NCBI GenBank assembly: GCA_903918595.1
Contig: CAIXFB010000001.1
Span: 1 to 45,881 of the forward strand
Source: an uncultured Actinomycetes bacterium
GTDB taxonomy: Bacteria > Actinomycetota > Actinomycetes > S36-B12
Direction of reading: 5' to 3'
Length of the DNA stretch: 45,881 nucleotides
Shown here: in pieces, positions 24,979 to 33,312 of the stretch
How positions within the stretch are numbered: the stretch's first letter is position 1
Layout of the letters: every line of letters starts with the position of its first letter
Translations under genes and position numbers: made by a program
The notes under the pieces: generated by a model
Told to the model about the DNA's origin: nothing
The model's input: only the letters and a program-made list of their open reading frames with translations
Database searches by the model: none

Positions 24979-26103
24979 TCATGACAAGAGGTACCGAGCC
25001 ATCACGACCCGCTGGATCTGGTTGGTTCCCTCGTAGATTTGGGTGATTTTGGCATCTCGCATCATGCGTTCAACGGGATAGTCAGTGGTGTACCCGTAGC
25101 CGCCCAGTAACTCCACGGCTTTGCCGGTCACCATATTGGCAACATCGGATGCGAAACATTTGGCAGCTGAAGCGCAATAGGTGGCGCGGGGGTCTCCATC
25201 CTCAGCCAAACGAGCTGCCTCATAGGTGAGTTGGCGGGCGGCTTCAAGCTGCATCCCCATGTCAGCCACCATGAATTGAATTCCTTGAAAATCTGAAATT
25301 GGCTTTCCGAATTGATGTCGCTCTTTGATGTAACCGATGGCGTAGTCGAGTGCGCCCTGCCCAACACCGACGGCTTGCGCTGCGATCGTGGGCCTTGTGT
25401 GATCAAGGGTGCGCAATGCTGTGGAGAAACCAGTGCCAACTTCACCGATGACGCGATCTGCTGGGATCTCAACGTTGTCAAAGTACACCTCGCGGGTGGG
25501 AGATCCCTTGATCCCTAGTTTGCTCTCTTTGGCTCCAAAGCTCACACCATGATCATCGGCGTGCACCACGAAAGAAGAAATACCTCGTGCGCCTTTACCT
25601 GGATCGGTCACTGCCATAACTGTGTAGAACTTGGATACGCCTGCATTCGTTATCCAGCGCTTGACCCCATTGAGTAGCCATCCAGCATCACTGGGAATTG
25701 CGTAGGTCTTCATCGCTGCTGCGTCTGAACCTGCATCAGGTTCTGAGAGAGCGTAAGAAAAAAGCGCTTCGCCAGACGCTATTTGTGGGAGGTAGCGAGA
25801 GCAAATGTCAGGTGATCCGGCAAGAAGCATCCCTGCCGTACCCAGTTTGTTGACCGCTGGGATGAGAGATGACGATACGCAGACCCGGGCTACTTCTTCA
25901 ATGACAATGCACACACCCACTGCATCCATGCCCGCGCCACCATAAACCTCAGGAATATGAGGCGCCTGCAGATCAGCGGCAGTCAAAGCGATGCGTGCCT
26001 CTTCAGGGAATCGGGATTCACGATCCACGTCAGCGGCGAATGGGGCTATTTGCTGCTCGGCGATAGTGCGGGAGAGTTGCCGTATTTCCCCGTGGAGATC
26101 CAT
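24979..26103 (-). CDS. Acyl-CoA dehydrogenase
   Basis: 374 residues, the canonical ACAD length. VDRESRFPEEARIAL, FSYALSEPDAGSDAAAM, NGVKRWITNAGVSKFYTVMAVTD (FAD/substrate segments), DNVEIPADRVIGEVGTGF, FGKPISDFQGIQFMVADM, ELLGGYGYTTDYPVERMMRDAKITQIYEGTNQIQRVVMARYLL all match. The catalytic Glu is in YEGTNQIQR (about residue 358). It introduces the alpha-beta double bond in acyl-CoA; short- or branched-chain substrate undecided. No electron-transfer flavoprotein gene nearby. The ATG is at 26103, nine bases from the next gene's stop. Confidence 0.93.
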   Translation of the reverse strand: MDLHGEIRQLSRTIAEQQIAPFAADVDRESRFPEEARIALTAADLQAPHIPEVYGGAGMDAVGVCIVIEEVARVCVSSSLIPAVNKLGTAGMLLAGSPDICSRYLPQIASGEALFSYALSEPDAGSDAAAMKTYAIPSDAGWLLNGVKRWITNAGVSKFYTVMAVTDPGKGARGISSFVVHADDHGVSFGAKESKLGIKGSPTREVYFDNVEIPADRVIGEVGTGFSTALRTLDHTRPTIAAQAVGVGQGALDYAIGYIKERHQFGKPISDFQGIQFMVADMGMQLEAARQLTYEAARLAEDGDPRATYCASAAKCFASDVANMVTGKAVELLGGYGYTTDYPVERMMRDAKITQIYEGTNQIQRVVMARYLLS

Positions 26104-26112
26104 GGAGCAAGC

Positions 26113-27306
26113 CTACGGATTGAGTGAGTCCGCTGGTACGGCAGAAGGACTTGGTGATGATGTGCGGGCAGCCAACTTCTCCAGGGCGGTGAGAGGCTTC
26201 GGGCGAATCTCTGGCGGTCTTTGAGTATCGAGCAGGACGACCCATTGCTGGCCTGGTTTGAAAGGCATAGGAGAACCATCAGCCTGGATGAATGTCGTTC
26301 CTGATTCAACGTCAGGGCGGCTCCATGTGACCGCGTAAGCCAAGCCATCGCGCAGCACGGTTGCGCTTCCAGTGCCGATGGTCTCGGCATGTGGCGTGTT
26401 TCCGCCGCCCTTGTCGTTGTATTCGCTGGGAGTCTGCTTGACGTTCTGAATGATCACAGTGGCAGCCCGTTGGCCCAGGTCACTTTCATCAGCCTGGGCG
26501 CGCTCTCCGTTAAGAAAGACCTTGTAAAGACCAGAAATTGGGTCGTAGACAAATCGAGCTGAGGCGTACGACCATTCCATGATCGCCTTTTGTCCGAGTG
26601 TTTCCGATGGTGGAGCTATATCGGAAAAAACAAAGCCGATCTCTTTCTCTAGTGAGGCCTTAGGAGTTTGCTCGAGCGCTAGAACTCCATCAATGAAGTA
26701 GTTGTAGGGAGCCCTTCTGGCTGGATCTCGAAAGTAGGCCTGCGCCATTTTGTTTGGCGAGATGTCGATTAATGACGAGGCATCGATAACGGGCCACATC
26801 TTGGTTTGGACTCCGGAAAAAGCGAAGGCAGGCGATCCGTATTGCTCCAGGAGGTCGATGTCGGTGATTCGAGCGCTGCGCACTGGACCGATACGTGCGG
26901 GGATTTTCGAAGAAAAGACTGCGGCCAGTCTGGTGATTCCGTATTCCACTTCTTCGATGTACACAACATCAGCGTCCATCAGCCCTGAGTGCGGCTGGGC
27001 ATTACGCGTGTTATCCAGTTTTACGACGAGCACAGGCTTCGGTGACAGATTGGTTTCACCAGTCAGGGGTGAAGTCGGCTGCGGAGCAACGCTCGGTGAG
27101 GGGCTCGAGGTGGGGGTGGGGCTCGGCTCCACCTCGGGGCTCGCTGATGCAGGGCTCGCTGAATCGGTGGGCTGAAGGGGTGCGGTCGATTCGGCGGTTC
27201 CCGTGCAACCGCTGAGAAGGACGGAACAGCCAAGGAGCACAACGGAGGTCCGCCAGGCCGATCGAGGGGTGATCACTCGGCGACCATAGGCCGCTTTGTC
27301 CCCCAT
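26113..27306 (-). CDS. DUF3048 (YerB-like) lipoprotein
   Basis: About 397 residues. A lipoprotein signal (RTSVVLLGCSVLLSGC) is followed by an extended Ser/Thr/Pro linker (SASPEVEPSPTPTSSPSPSV) and then DUF3048: KPVLVVKLDNTRNAQPHSGLMDADVVYIEEVEYGITRLAAVFSS, IPARIGPVRSARITDIDLL, AYFRDPARRAPYNYFID. The C-terminal part ends GTTFIQADGSPMPFKPGQQWVVLLD. Function unknown; surface-exposed by the linker. ATG 27306 gives a basic n-region; GTG at the VITPR codon is shorter and possible. Divergent from mraZ, sharing a promoter region. Confidence 0.82.
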   Translation of the reverse strand: MGDKAAYGRRVITPRSAWRTSVVLLGCSVLLSGCTGTAESTAPLQPTDSASPASASPEVEPSPTPTSSPSPSVAPQPTSPLTGETNLSPKPVLVVKLDNTRNAQPHSGLMDADVVYIEEVEYGITRLAAVFSSKIPARIGPVRSARITDIDLLEQYGSPAFAFSGVQTKMWPVIDASSLIDISPNKMAQAYFRDPARRAPYNYFIDGVLALEQTPKASLEKEIGFVFSDIAPPSETLGQKAIMEWSYASARFVYDPISGLYKVFLNGERAQADESDLGQRAATVIIQNVKQTPSEYNDKGGGNTPHAETIGTGSATVLRDGLAYAVTWSRPDVESGTTFIQADGSPMPFKPGQQWVVLLDTQRPPEIRPKPLTALEKLAARTSSPSPSAVPADSLNP

Positions 27307-27395
27307 GTAGCGGAAGCCACGGCTTGAAACCAGCTCGCTTCTGCTTCTGGGCAGCCACAAGTGGAGGATTTTTCTCCGAAATCGGGGGAGAAGGG

Positions 27396-27440
27396 TTGAC
27401 TGTGGAGGAAAGTGGAGTATGGTGGTGGCACTTGGAGTTA
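27396..27440 (+). promoter_or_regulatory. mraZ promoter with 10-bp MraZ-type repeats
   Basis: Four repeats with exact 10-base period: TGTGGAGGAA (27401), AGTGGAGTAT (27411), GGTGGTGGCA (27421) and CTTGGAGTTA (27431), sharing GTGGAG. This layout matches the tandem MraZ-binding boxes upstream of mraZ in other bacteria. A promoter TTGACT (27396-27401) with 16-base spacing to TATGGT (27418-27423) overlaps the repeats, consistent with autorepression by MraZ. Confidence 0.7.
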
Positions 27441-27479
27441 CCAAGGTGATTCGTGGTTCAGATGGGGAAGGAGGGGCAC

Positions 27480-27911
27480 ATGTTTCTAGGTACGCACGCC
27501 CCTCGTCTCGATGAAAAGGGCCGACTAGTTCTTCCTGCCAAGTTCCGTGAGGGATTGAGCGCAGGAGTGGTGCTGACCAAAGGTCAGGACCGATCGATTG
27601 TGGTGTGGCCGGCGGCAGAGTTTGCGGCCTACGCCGAGCGTCTCAATGAGGCCTCCCGGTCAGATGCTCGCGTTCGGGCCTACCTACGGGTGCTGTTCTC
27701 CGGGGCATTTGACGAGATTCCTGACCGTCAGGGTCGAGTCACGATGCCTTCAGCGCTGCGTGAGTACGCCGGCCTCGACCGCGACGTGATGGTGGTCGGA
27801 AATGGCACCACGGTTGAGATTTGGGATGCAGCAGCTTGGGGCACATACCTCCAAGGTCAAGAAGAGGGCTACTCCGATCTCAGCGAGGAGGTCATTCCCG
27901 GAATCTTGTGA
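27480..27911 (+). CDS. mraZ: Transcriptional regulator MraZ
   Basis: 143 residues with two SpoVT/AbrB-type half-barrels: MFLGTHAPRLDEKGRLVLPAKFREGL and FDEIPDRQGRVTMPSALREYAGL, each carrying the DxKGR/DxQGR DNA-contact loop. GGAAGGAGGGGCAC precedes ATG 27480 and decides against the upstream GTG 27453. It is the first gene of the dcw cluster and binds the repeats upstream of itself. Confidence 0.95.
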   Translation: MFLGTHAPRLDEKGRLVLPAKFREGLSAGVVLTKGQDRSIVVWPAAEFAAYAERLNEASRSDARVRAYLRVLFSGAFDEIPDRQGRVTMPSALREYAGLDRDVMVVGNGTTVEIWDAAAWGTYLQGQEEGYSDLSEEVIPGIL

Positions 27912-27965
27912 GCCGCGCGGTGAGGTCTCCTCCCGCTCCCGCATCCCTGGCCCCACTTCCCCGGT

Positions 27966-28005
27966 GCCAGGAAACCGCTAAGAAGTTAGCGGGCGGGGAC
28001 CTGGC
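27966..28005 (+). ncRNA. Nested hairpin in the mraZ-rsmH leader
   Basis: An inner perfect 7-bp stem CCGCTAA (27975-27981)/TTAGCGG (27986-27992) closes a GAAG tetraloop, and an outer stem GCCAGG (27966-27971)/CCTGGC (28000-28005) encloses it. There is no U tract, so it is not a standard terminator. It lies 55 bases after mraZ and before three AACAGAAC repeats. Function unknown; RNA processing, stability or attenuation are possible. Confidence 0.45.
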
Positions 28006-28019
28006 CTCGCGGCCTTAAG

Positions 28020-28050
28020 AACAGAACTAACAGAACAGAAAAAACAGAAC
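28020..28050 (+). repeat. Three AACAGAAC direct repeats
   Basis: AACAGAAC occurs at 28020-28027, 28029-28036 and 28043-28050 in an A-rich, unstructured stretch between the nested hairpin and the mini-gene. Protein- or RNA-binding cannot be told apart by eye. Confidence 0.55.
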
Positions 28051-28096
28051 AGCTAACGACCCGACCGCGAATCGTGTCCACCACGAAGGGGAAGAA

Positions 28097-28231
28097 ATGA
28101 GCACAATCACTGAGTTTGCCCACCATCCGATGGTGCGTTCGATTCGTACCGGGGCTGTGGTGATCGCTGCTGGGGTAATGACGGGTTCAGTTTTGTACGG
28201 ACTTTCCATCGTCGTTTCGACCTGGGCATAA
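28097..28231 (+). CDS. 44-residue membrane mini-protein
   Basis: ATG 28097 to TAA 28231 encodes a short, apparently real protein: MSTITEFAHHPMVRSIRTGA, then a hydrophobic stretch (VVIAAGVMTGSVLYGLSIVVSTWA) that would form one membrane helix. GAAGGGGAAGAA precedes the ATG. It sits between mraZ and rsmH on the same strand, with 17 bases to the rsmH start region. I do not recognise its family. It might be a small division or wall-synthesis helper, a leader peptide, or a chance ORF; the good Shine-Dalgarno and TM segment favour a real protein. Confidence 0.6.
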   Translation: MSTITEFAHHPMVRSIRTGAVVIAAGVMTGSVLYGLSIVVSTWA

Positions 28232-28257
28232 CCGGTCTGACGACGAGGGTGATGATG

Positions 28258-29208
28258 ATGAGTGCAGAGTTGCGGCATGTTCCGGTCCTGAGGGATCGAG
28301 TCATTGCGTTGCTCGCGCCTGCGCTCTCCAACCCAGGATCGGTTCTGGTCGATGCGACAGTCGGGCTTGGTGGTCACGCGGAATTAGCTTTGCAAACCTT
28401 CCCGGCGCTCACCTTGATCGGTTTGGACCGCGATGAGTCAGCGCTTACCCACTCAAGGGAACGACTTGCGCCATTCGGCGAGCGCGTGAACCTTGTTCAC
28501 GCGGTGTACGACGAAATGCCAACGGTGTTGAAGGCACTTGGCTACTCACATGTGCAGGGTGTGCTGTTCGATCTTGGAGTTTCTTCGATGCAACTTGATG
28601 AGGCTGATCGCGGTTTTTCCTACTCGAAAGATGCACCTCTCGATATGCGGATGGATCAAAATCGTGGTGCTACTGCGGCAGATGTGGTGAACACATACTC
28701 GGTAGATGAAATTACTCGTGTCTTGCGGCAATACGGTGAAGAGAAGTTCGCCCGAAGGATTGCGCAACGAATTGTTTCCCAACGTGAAGTTCAGCCCTTT
28801 GCAAACTCGGCCCGACTCGTTGATGTCATCCGTGACGCAATTCCGGCCCCGGCTCGGCGGACTGGTGGAAATCCTGCCAAGCGCAGTTTCCAGGCATTGC
28901 GGATTGAAGTGAATGATGAACTGGGAGCGCTTCGACGGGCTCTTCCCGCCGCCCTTGAATCTCTGAGCATTGGCGGCCGAATCGTCGTCATGTCCTATCA
29001 ATCACTAGAAGATGCGATGGTGAAGCAGGTCTTGCGCGCGGCAACCACCGTCGATCTTCCATACGACCTTCCTTTCATTCCGGAACATGCCGCTGCGCAT
29101 TTCTCCTTACTCACGCGCGGGGCGGAGAAGGCATCGGCAGAGGAAATTGAGATGAATCCGCGAGCAGCTTCCGTTCGGGTTCGTGCAGCAGAGCGGGTGG
29201 CAGCATGA
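28258..29208 (+). CDS. rsmH: 16S rRNA (cytosine1402-N4)-methyltransferase RsmH (MraW)
   Basis: About 316 residues. HVPVLRDRVIALLAP, VLVDATVGLGGHAELAL (SAM-binding), GLDRDESALTHSRERL, GVLFDLGVSSMQLDEADRGFSYSKDAPLDMRMD and RSFQALRIEVNDELGALRRALP are all family hallmarks; ARRTGGNPAKRSFQ is the usual linker. It methylates C1402 of 16S rRNA. Several starts exist (GTG 28249, ATG 28252, 28255, 28258); 28258 has AGGG eight bases before it. The stop overlaps the ftsL-like start by four bases (ATGA). Confidence 0.93.
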   Translation: MSAELRHVPVLRDRVIALLAPALSNPGSVLVDATVGLGGHAELALQTFPALTLIGLDRDESALTHSRERLAPFGERVNLVHAVYDEMPTVLKALGYSHVQGVLFDLGVSSMQLDEADRGFSYSKDAPLDMRMDQNRGATAADVVNTYSVDEITRVLRQYGEEKFARRIAQRIVSQREVQPFANSARLVDVIRDAIPAPARRTGGNPAKRSFQALRIEVNDELGALRRALPAALESLSIGGRIVVMSYQSLEDAMVKQVLRAATTVDLPYDLPFIPEHAAAHFSLLTRGAEKASAEEIEMNPRAASVRVRAAERVAA

Positions 29209-29972
29209 GTGCGGCACCCCAGTTCGACCCGACGCCTGAAGCGCCGAAGGATGCTCAGGACTCAATTGAATCGGTTGCTACGGAATATGCGACCAAGGGA
29301 GTTCGACGTAAGGGCCGTCATCACCTCAAAGTTGTGGCGCCATTGCGACCTGAACGCGCTAGCCGCGGCGTTTTTGCTCTCGTGGTCACCGGCGTCTTGG
29401 GTCTCGGATTAGTCGGGATGCTCTTAATCAACACGACCGTTGCACAAGGCGCATACACCCTGAGCGAGCTCAAAGGTCAGCAGCAAGAACTCAATCAGGC
29501 GCTTGCCACGCTGACAGAACAGGTAGAGGCAGCAGGTGCGCCTGCCATCCTTGAAGCCAATGCGCGAGCTCTTGGCATGGTGCCCAGTGAGACACCAGTT
29601 TTCATCGAGGTTCCTGATGGCCGCATTCTCGGTAAGCCGAAAGCTGCGCCTGGCCAAGTGAACGGGATTCCGGTGTTGGCTACTCCTGCGGACGCAACTG
29701 CATCGGAAGCGGTCGACAACATTTCCGTGGGCACCGATCTTCCGATCGCGCCAGGAGAGAACTATGACCCTGCTGCTGCGGATGCAGCAGCAAATGAGGC
29801 TGCACAATCTGCAGCAATGGGAGCTGCGGGCTCGAAGAATGCAAAAGGGGCAGCAGGGAAAAAGGCTAAAGGCGAAGACGCACTCTGGAGTGAAGTCCCT
29901 GCAGCGGCAGTGATTTCACAAGGGCAAAGCATCAGCGTTGATGAGCAGCTTGACGCTGTGCTGGTGGAGTGA
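29205..29972 (+). CDS. ftsL: FtsL-like septal protein with long C-terminal extension
   Basis: 255 residues. A cytoplasmic N-terminus (basic GVRRKGRHHLKVV), one TM helix (GVFALVVTGVLGLGLVGMLLI), then a short coiled coil (LSELKGQQQELNQALATLTEQVEA) and LEANARALGMVPSETPVFI, the normal end of actinobacterial FtsL-like proteins. Beyond it lies about 100 more residues of low complexity, rich in Ala, Asp and Lys (AADAAANEAAQSAAMG, KNAKGAAGKKAKGED). Position between rsmH and ftsI supports the FtsL role, bridging FtsQ/FtsB to FtsI. Confidence 0.8.
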   Translation: MSAAPQFDPTPEAPKDAQDSIESVATEYATKGVRRKGRHHLKVVAPLRPERASRGVFALVVTGVLGLGLVGMLLINTTVAQGAYTLSELKGQQQELNQALATLTEQVEAAGAPAILEANARALGMVPSETPVFIEVPDGRILGKPKAAPGQVNGIPVLATPADATASEAVDNISVGTDLPIAPGENYDPAAADAAANEAAQSAAMGAAGSKNAKGAAGKKAKGEDALWSEVPAAAVISQGQSISVDEQLDAVLVE

Positions 29973-29976
29973 ATAC

Positions 29977-31779
29977 ATGTCACGAACGGCAACCAAGTCG
30001 CGGTTAACTCCATCGTCGCACGCGAGTGGAGCAGGCGGTGGGCGGCGATCTTCCACATTGGTTTTAGCTGATCCGGGAAAGCGTGGACTCGCTCTCCTGC
30101 TCGTAACGGGCGTTATCCTCACAATTTTTGCTGGTCGACTCTTCGATATCCAAGGAATCCGTGGTGAGGCGCTGGCTACCGCGGCGTTGGATCAACGGTT
30201 ACGAACCACGGATCTGCCCGCGACGCGTGGTTCGATTCTTGATTCAGCTGGTCAACCACTTGCGGTGACGGTTGAAGCGCGGAACCTGACCGCCGATCAG
30301 ACTCTCATCACCGATACGGCCGCTGTCGCTGCCCAATTGGCCCCATTGCTTGGGGCAGATGCAGATGTGTTGGCCACAAGGTTGACCGGGACCAAGCGTT
30401 TTATGTACATCGCAAAGGGACTCACTCCGCAAACGTGGGATCGAATTGCTGAATTGAGACTGCCCGGCATTATGAGTGAAGCGACGACTCGACGGATCTA
30501 TCCTGCGGGTGAAGTTGGTGCGAATGTCGTTGGGTTTGTCGGCGCTGATGCCGCAGGACTGGGTGGCATCGAATATGCATTTCAGGATCAACTCGCAGGC
30601 ACGAGTGGTTCGCAAACTTCGGAGAGGAATCCGGGGGGTCGGGTGATTCCCACATCTTCTTCCAGCACTGTGGACGCTATCCCAGGCCAAGACGTTCTGT
30701 TGACCATAGATCGAGACATCCAGTATGTAGCTCAGAATTCGATCGCATCTCTTGTTCGAACGACTGGTGCAAAAAGTGGCACCGTCGTTGTTATGGATCC
30801 GCGCACTGGCGATTTGCTGGCACTTGCAACGGCACCGACCTTTGATGCCAATAAGCCCGCATTGAGTGACGATGCCGATCGCGGCAATCGGATTTTCACG
30901 GATGCCTTTGAACCGGGATCAACGAGCAAGCTTATGACCTTGGCAGCAGTTGTGAATGAGAAAGCTGCGACTCCATCCACATGGGTTGAAGTGCCTGGTG
31001 GACTCAAGCGTGGTGACAAAGTCTTCAAAGACCACACACCGCATGGAACCTTGAATTTGACGTTGACGGGCGTAATGGCCAAATCGAGCAATATTGGAAC
31101 GATCTTGGCTGCGGAGCGCATTGGCAAAAGAAAGTTTGCCAATTATCTCAATAAGTTCGGCGTTGGCCAGCCAACAGGTATGGGCATTCCTGGAGAAAAT
31201 CGTGGATACGTGCCACCACTTGAAAATTGGTCTCCGACGACATTTCCGACCCTCGCTTTCGGCCAGGGGCTTAGCGTAAACGCGGTTCAGGCAGCCAGCA
31301 TTTTCGCAACGATCGCAAACGATGGACTCAAGGTGCAGCCTCGCTTGGTCTCGGGTCTGATAGCGGCGGACGGTACGGTCACAGAGCCAGAAGTGGCACC
31401 ACCAACTCGAGTTGTTTCACCTGAAGCGGCCGCACAAGTCCGATTGATGCTAGAAGCCGTTGTGGGTGAAGGTGGGACGGCCCAACAGGCAAGAATCCCC
31501 GGATATCGAGTCGCTGGTAAAACCGGAACTGCACAGGTTGTTGATCCAGTGCGCGGTGGTTATTCCCGAGAGGTGATTGCGTCGTTCATCGGTATGGCTC
31601 CAGCGGATGATCCCCAACTTGTTGTTGCGGTTTTTGTCAATGAGCCGCAATATGGCAGATATGGTGGATCCCTTGCCGGCCCGATTTTCAAAGATGTGAT
31701 GACTCACGCACTCCGTGCGCGTGAAATTCCCCCGACTGGGCAGAAGAGTCCAGTTCTTGCATTGACATACAAGGGTTGA
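29977..31779 (+). CDS. ftsI: Septal peptidoglycan transpeptidase FtsI (PBP3)
   Basis: 600 residues. One TM helix (GLALLLVTGVILTIFAGRLFDIQ), the PBP dimerisation region beginning RLRTTDLPATRGSILDSAGQPLA, and the transpeptidase domain with SxxK at Ser315-Lys318 (GSTSK), SSN at 370-372 and KTGT at 515-518 (GKTGTAQVV). Cross-links peptides at the division septum. ATG 29977 has GGAG seven bases upstream; the longer frame into ftsL is not needed. Followed by murE after 6 bases. Confidence 0.95.
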   Translation: MSRTATKSRLTPSSHASGAGGGRRSSTLVLADPGKRGLALLLVTGVILTIFAGRLFDIQGIRGEALATAALDQRLRTTDLPATRGSILDSAGQPLAVTVEARNLTADQTLITDTAAVAAQLAPLLGADADVLATRLTGTKRFMYIAKGLTPQTWDRIAELRLPGIMSEATTRRIYPAGEVGANVVGFVGADAAGLGGIEYAFQDQLAGTSGSQTSERNPGGRVIPTSSSSTVDAIPGQDVLLTIDRDIQYVAQNSIASLVRTTGAKSGTVVVMDPRTGDLLALATAPTFDANKPALSDDADRGNRIFTDAFEPGSTSKLMTLAAVVNEKAATPSTWVEVPGGLKRGDKVFKDHTPHGTLNLTLTGVMAKSSNIGTILAAERIGKRKFANYLNKFGVGQPTGMGIPGENRGYVPPLENWSPTTFPTLAFGQGLSVNAVQAASIFATIANDGLKVQPRLVSGLIAADGTVTEPEVAPPTRVVSPEAAAQVRLMLEAVVGEGGTAQQARIPGYRVAGKTGTAQVVDPVRGGYSREVIASFIGMAPADDPQLVVAVFVNEPQYGRYGGSLAGPIFKDVMTHALRAREIPPTGQKSPVLALTYKG

Positions 31780-31785
31780 GCTGAC

Positions 31786-33312
31786 GTGGAGGCCAGGTTA
31801 CGCCGACCCCACGTTGTCCCGGTAGCGCTAAGAGACGTCGTCGCTTCTGTGCTCGGATCACAGTCTGTCGATGGCCACGATGTCGCTGAGTCTGATCAGA
31901 ACTGTTTCATCACGGGCATCACTCAATCATCAAGCGAAGTGGTTCCCGGAGATCTTTTCGTAGGGCTTCCTGGCCAACGGGTGCATGGAGCTTCGTTCGC
32001 GACCTCCGCAGCCGCTCTGGGCGCTGTAGCGGTACTCACAGACGGCGATGGCCGGGCAGAGGCGGAAAAATCAGGTTTGCCAGTGGTGGTCGTGCCCAAT
32101 CCACGCTCCGGGCTGGGGCCTGCGGCTGCACTGATTTACGACAACCCGGGGGAGCGCATTGACCTTGCTGGAGTCACCGGCACAAATGGCAAAACAACCG
32201 TCACGGCCATGCTCGTCGCGGCATTGACGGCAGCTGGTCAACCGACAGGTGCAATTGGAACCCTTGGAGTCACGTTTGGTGGCAGTCACATCTCGGGGGT
32301 ACGCACGACCCCTGAAGCGCCTGATATCCAGGCGATACTTGCGGTGATGTTCGAAGAAGGAATCCGATCCGCCGTGATGGAGGTTTCCAGCATTGCGGTT
32401 TCCGAACACCGGATTGATGGGCTTGTCTTTGATGTCATGGGTTTCACCAATTTGACCCAAGATCACCTGGATTATCACCACAACATGGAGTCGTACTTCG
32501 CTGCCAAGGCGCGTATGTTCGAGCCTGATCGATCGCGATGCACTGTCATCTGCGTCGATGATGAATGGGGTCAGCGTCTAGCCAGCCAAGTTGCGAGGGC
32601 CCCGCTAACAGATGGGCGCAAAATTGTGACCGTCTCAGCGAACGGGTCGTCTGCCGACTGGCAGATAACGCACCAGGGCATGGCCGCGCACATAACCGGA
32701 CCGGATGAGATCGCGATTGAAATGCGATTGCCAATGCCCGGCGCAGTCAACGCGGCCAACACTGCTGTAGCACTTGCGATGGCAGTGGCAATGGGCTTGG
32801 CACCAGGGCCAGCTGCTGAGGCTATTGGTCAAGTTCGGGTCCCAGGGCGTTGTGAAATCATTGATGCTCCTCATTCACCACTCGTGATCGTCGACTATGC
32901 GCATACTCCAGACGCCATTTCACGAATGGTGCAACTTGCCCGCGAAGCCGTAACTGGGCGCGTTGTACTCGTCTTGGGGGCAGGTGGTGATCGTGACCAA
33001 TCGAAGCGCCCCCTCATGGGTGCGGCGGCATCGATGGGTGATCATGTAGTGGTGACCGATGACAATCCGCGCAATGAGGATCCTGCTGCCATCAGGGCAG
33101 CAGTTATCGCGGGCATAACTGGTTCGGTGGTTGTTGAAAACATCGCGGATCGAGCAGTGGCTATCAGACATGCGATTACCAGCTCATCTGAGCGAGATGT
33201 GGTGCTCATCCTTGGCAAAGGACACGAATCCGGTCAGCACATCGGCGACCAGAGCATGCCCTTTGATGATCGAGTTGTCGCGCGAGCTGCACTGACCGAG
33301 GAGCGAATGTGA
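31786..33312 (+). CDS. murE: UDP-MurNAc-L-Ala-D-Glu:meso-diaminopimelate ligase MurE
   Basis: 508 residues. ATP loop VTGTNGKTTVTAML, EVSSIAVSEHRIDGL, FTNLTQDHLDYHHNMESYFAAKARMF, VDYAHTPDAI, and the C-terminal DNPRNEDP motif with DNPR at 426-429. DNPR is the signature of the meso-diaminopimelate-adding enzymes, so the peptidoglycan is DAP-type. GTG 31786 starts the gene; Shine-Dalgarno weak, which suggests coupling to ftsI. The stop overlaps the murF start (GTGA). Confidence 0.94.
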   Translation: MEARLRRPHVVPVALRDVVASVLGSQSVDGHDVAESDQNCFITGITQSSSEVVPGDLFVGLPGQRVHGASFATSAAALGAVAVLTDGDGRAEAEKSGLPVVVVPNPRSGLGPAAALIYDNPGERIDLAGVTGTNGKTTVTAMLVAALTAAGQPTGAIGTLGVTFGGSHISGVRTTPEAPDIQAILAVMFEEGIRSAVMEVSSIAVSEHRIDGLVFDVMGFTNLTQDHLDYHHNMESYFAAKARMFEPDRSRCTVICVDDEWGQRLASQVARAPLTDGRKIVTVSANGSSADWQITHQGMAAHITGPDEIAIEMRLPMPGAVNAANTAVALAMAVAMGLAPGPAAEAIGQVRVPGRCEIIDAPHSPLVIVDYAHTPDAISRMVQLAREAVTGRVVLVLGAGGDRDQSKRPLMGAAASMGDHVVVTDDNPRNEDPAAIRAAVIAGITGSVVVENIADRAVAIRHAITSSSERDVVLILGKGHESGQHIGDQSMPFDDRVVARAALTEERM

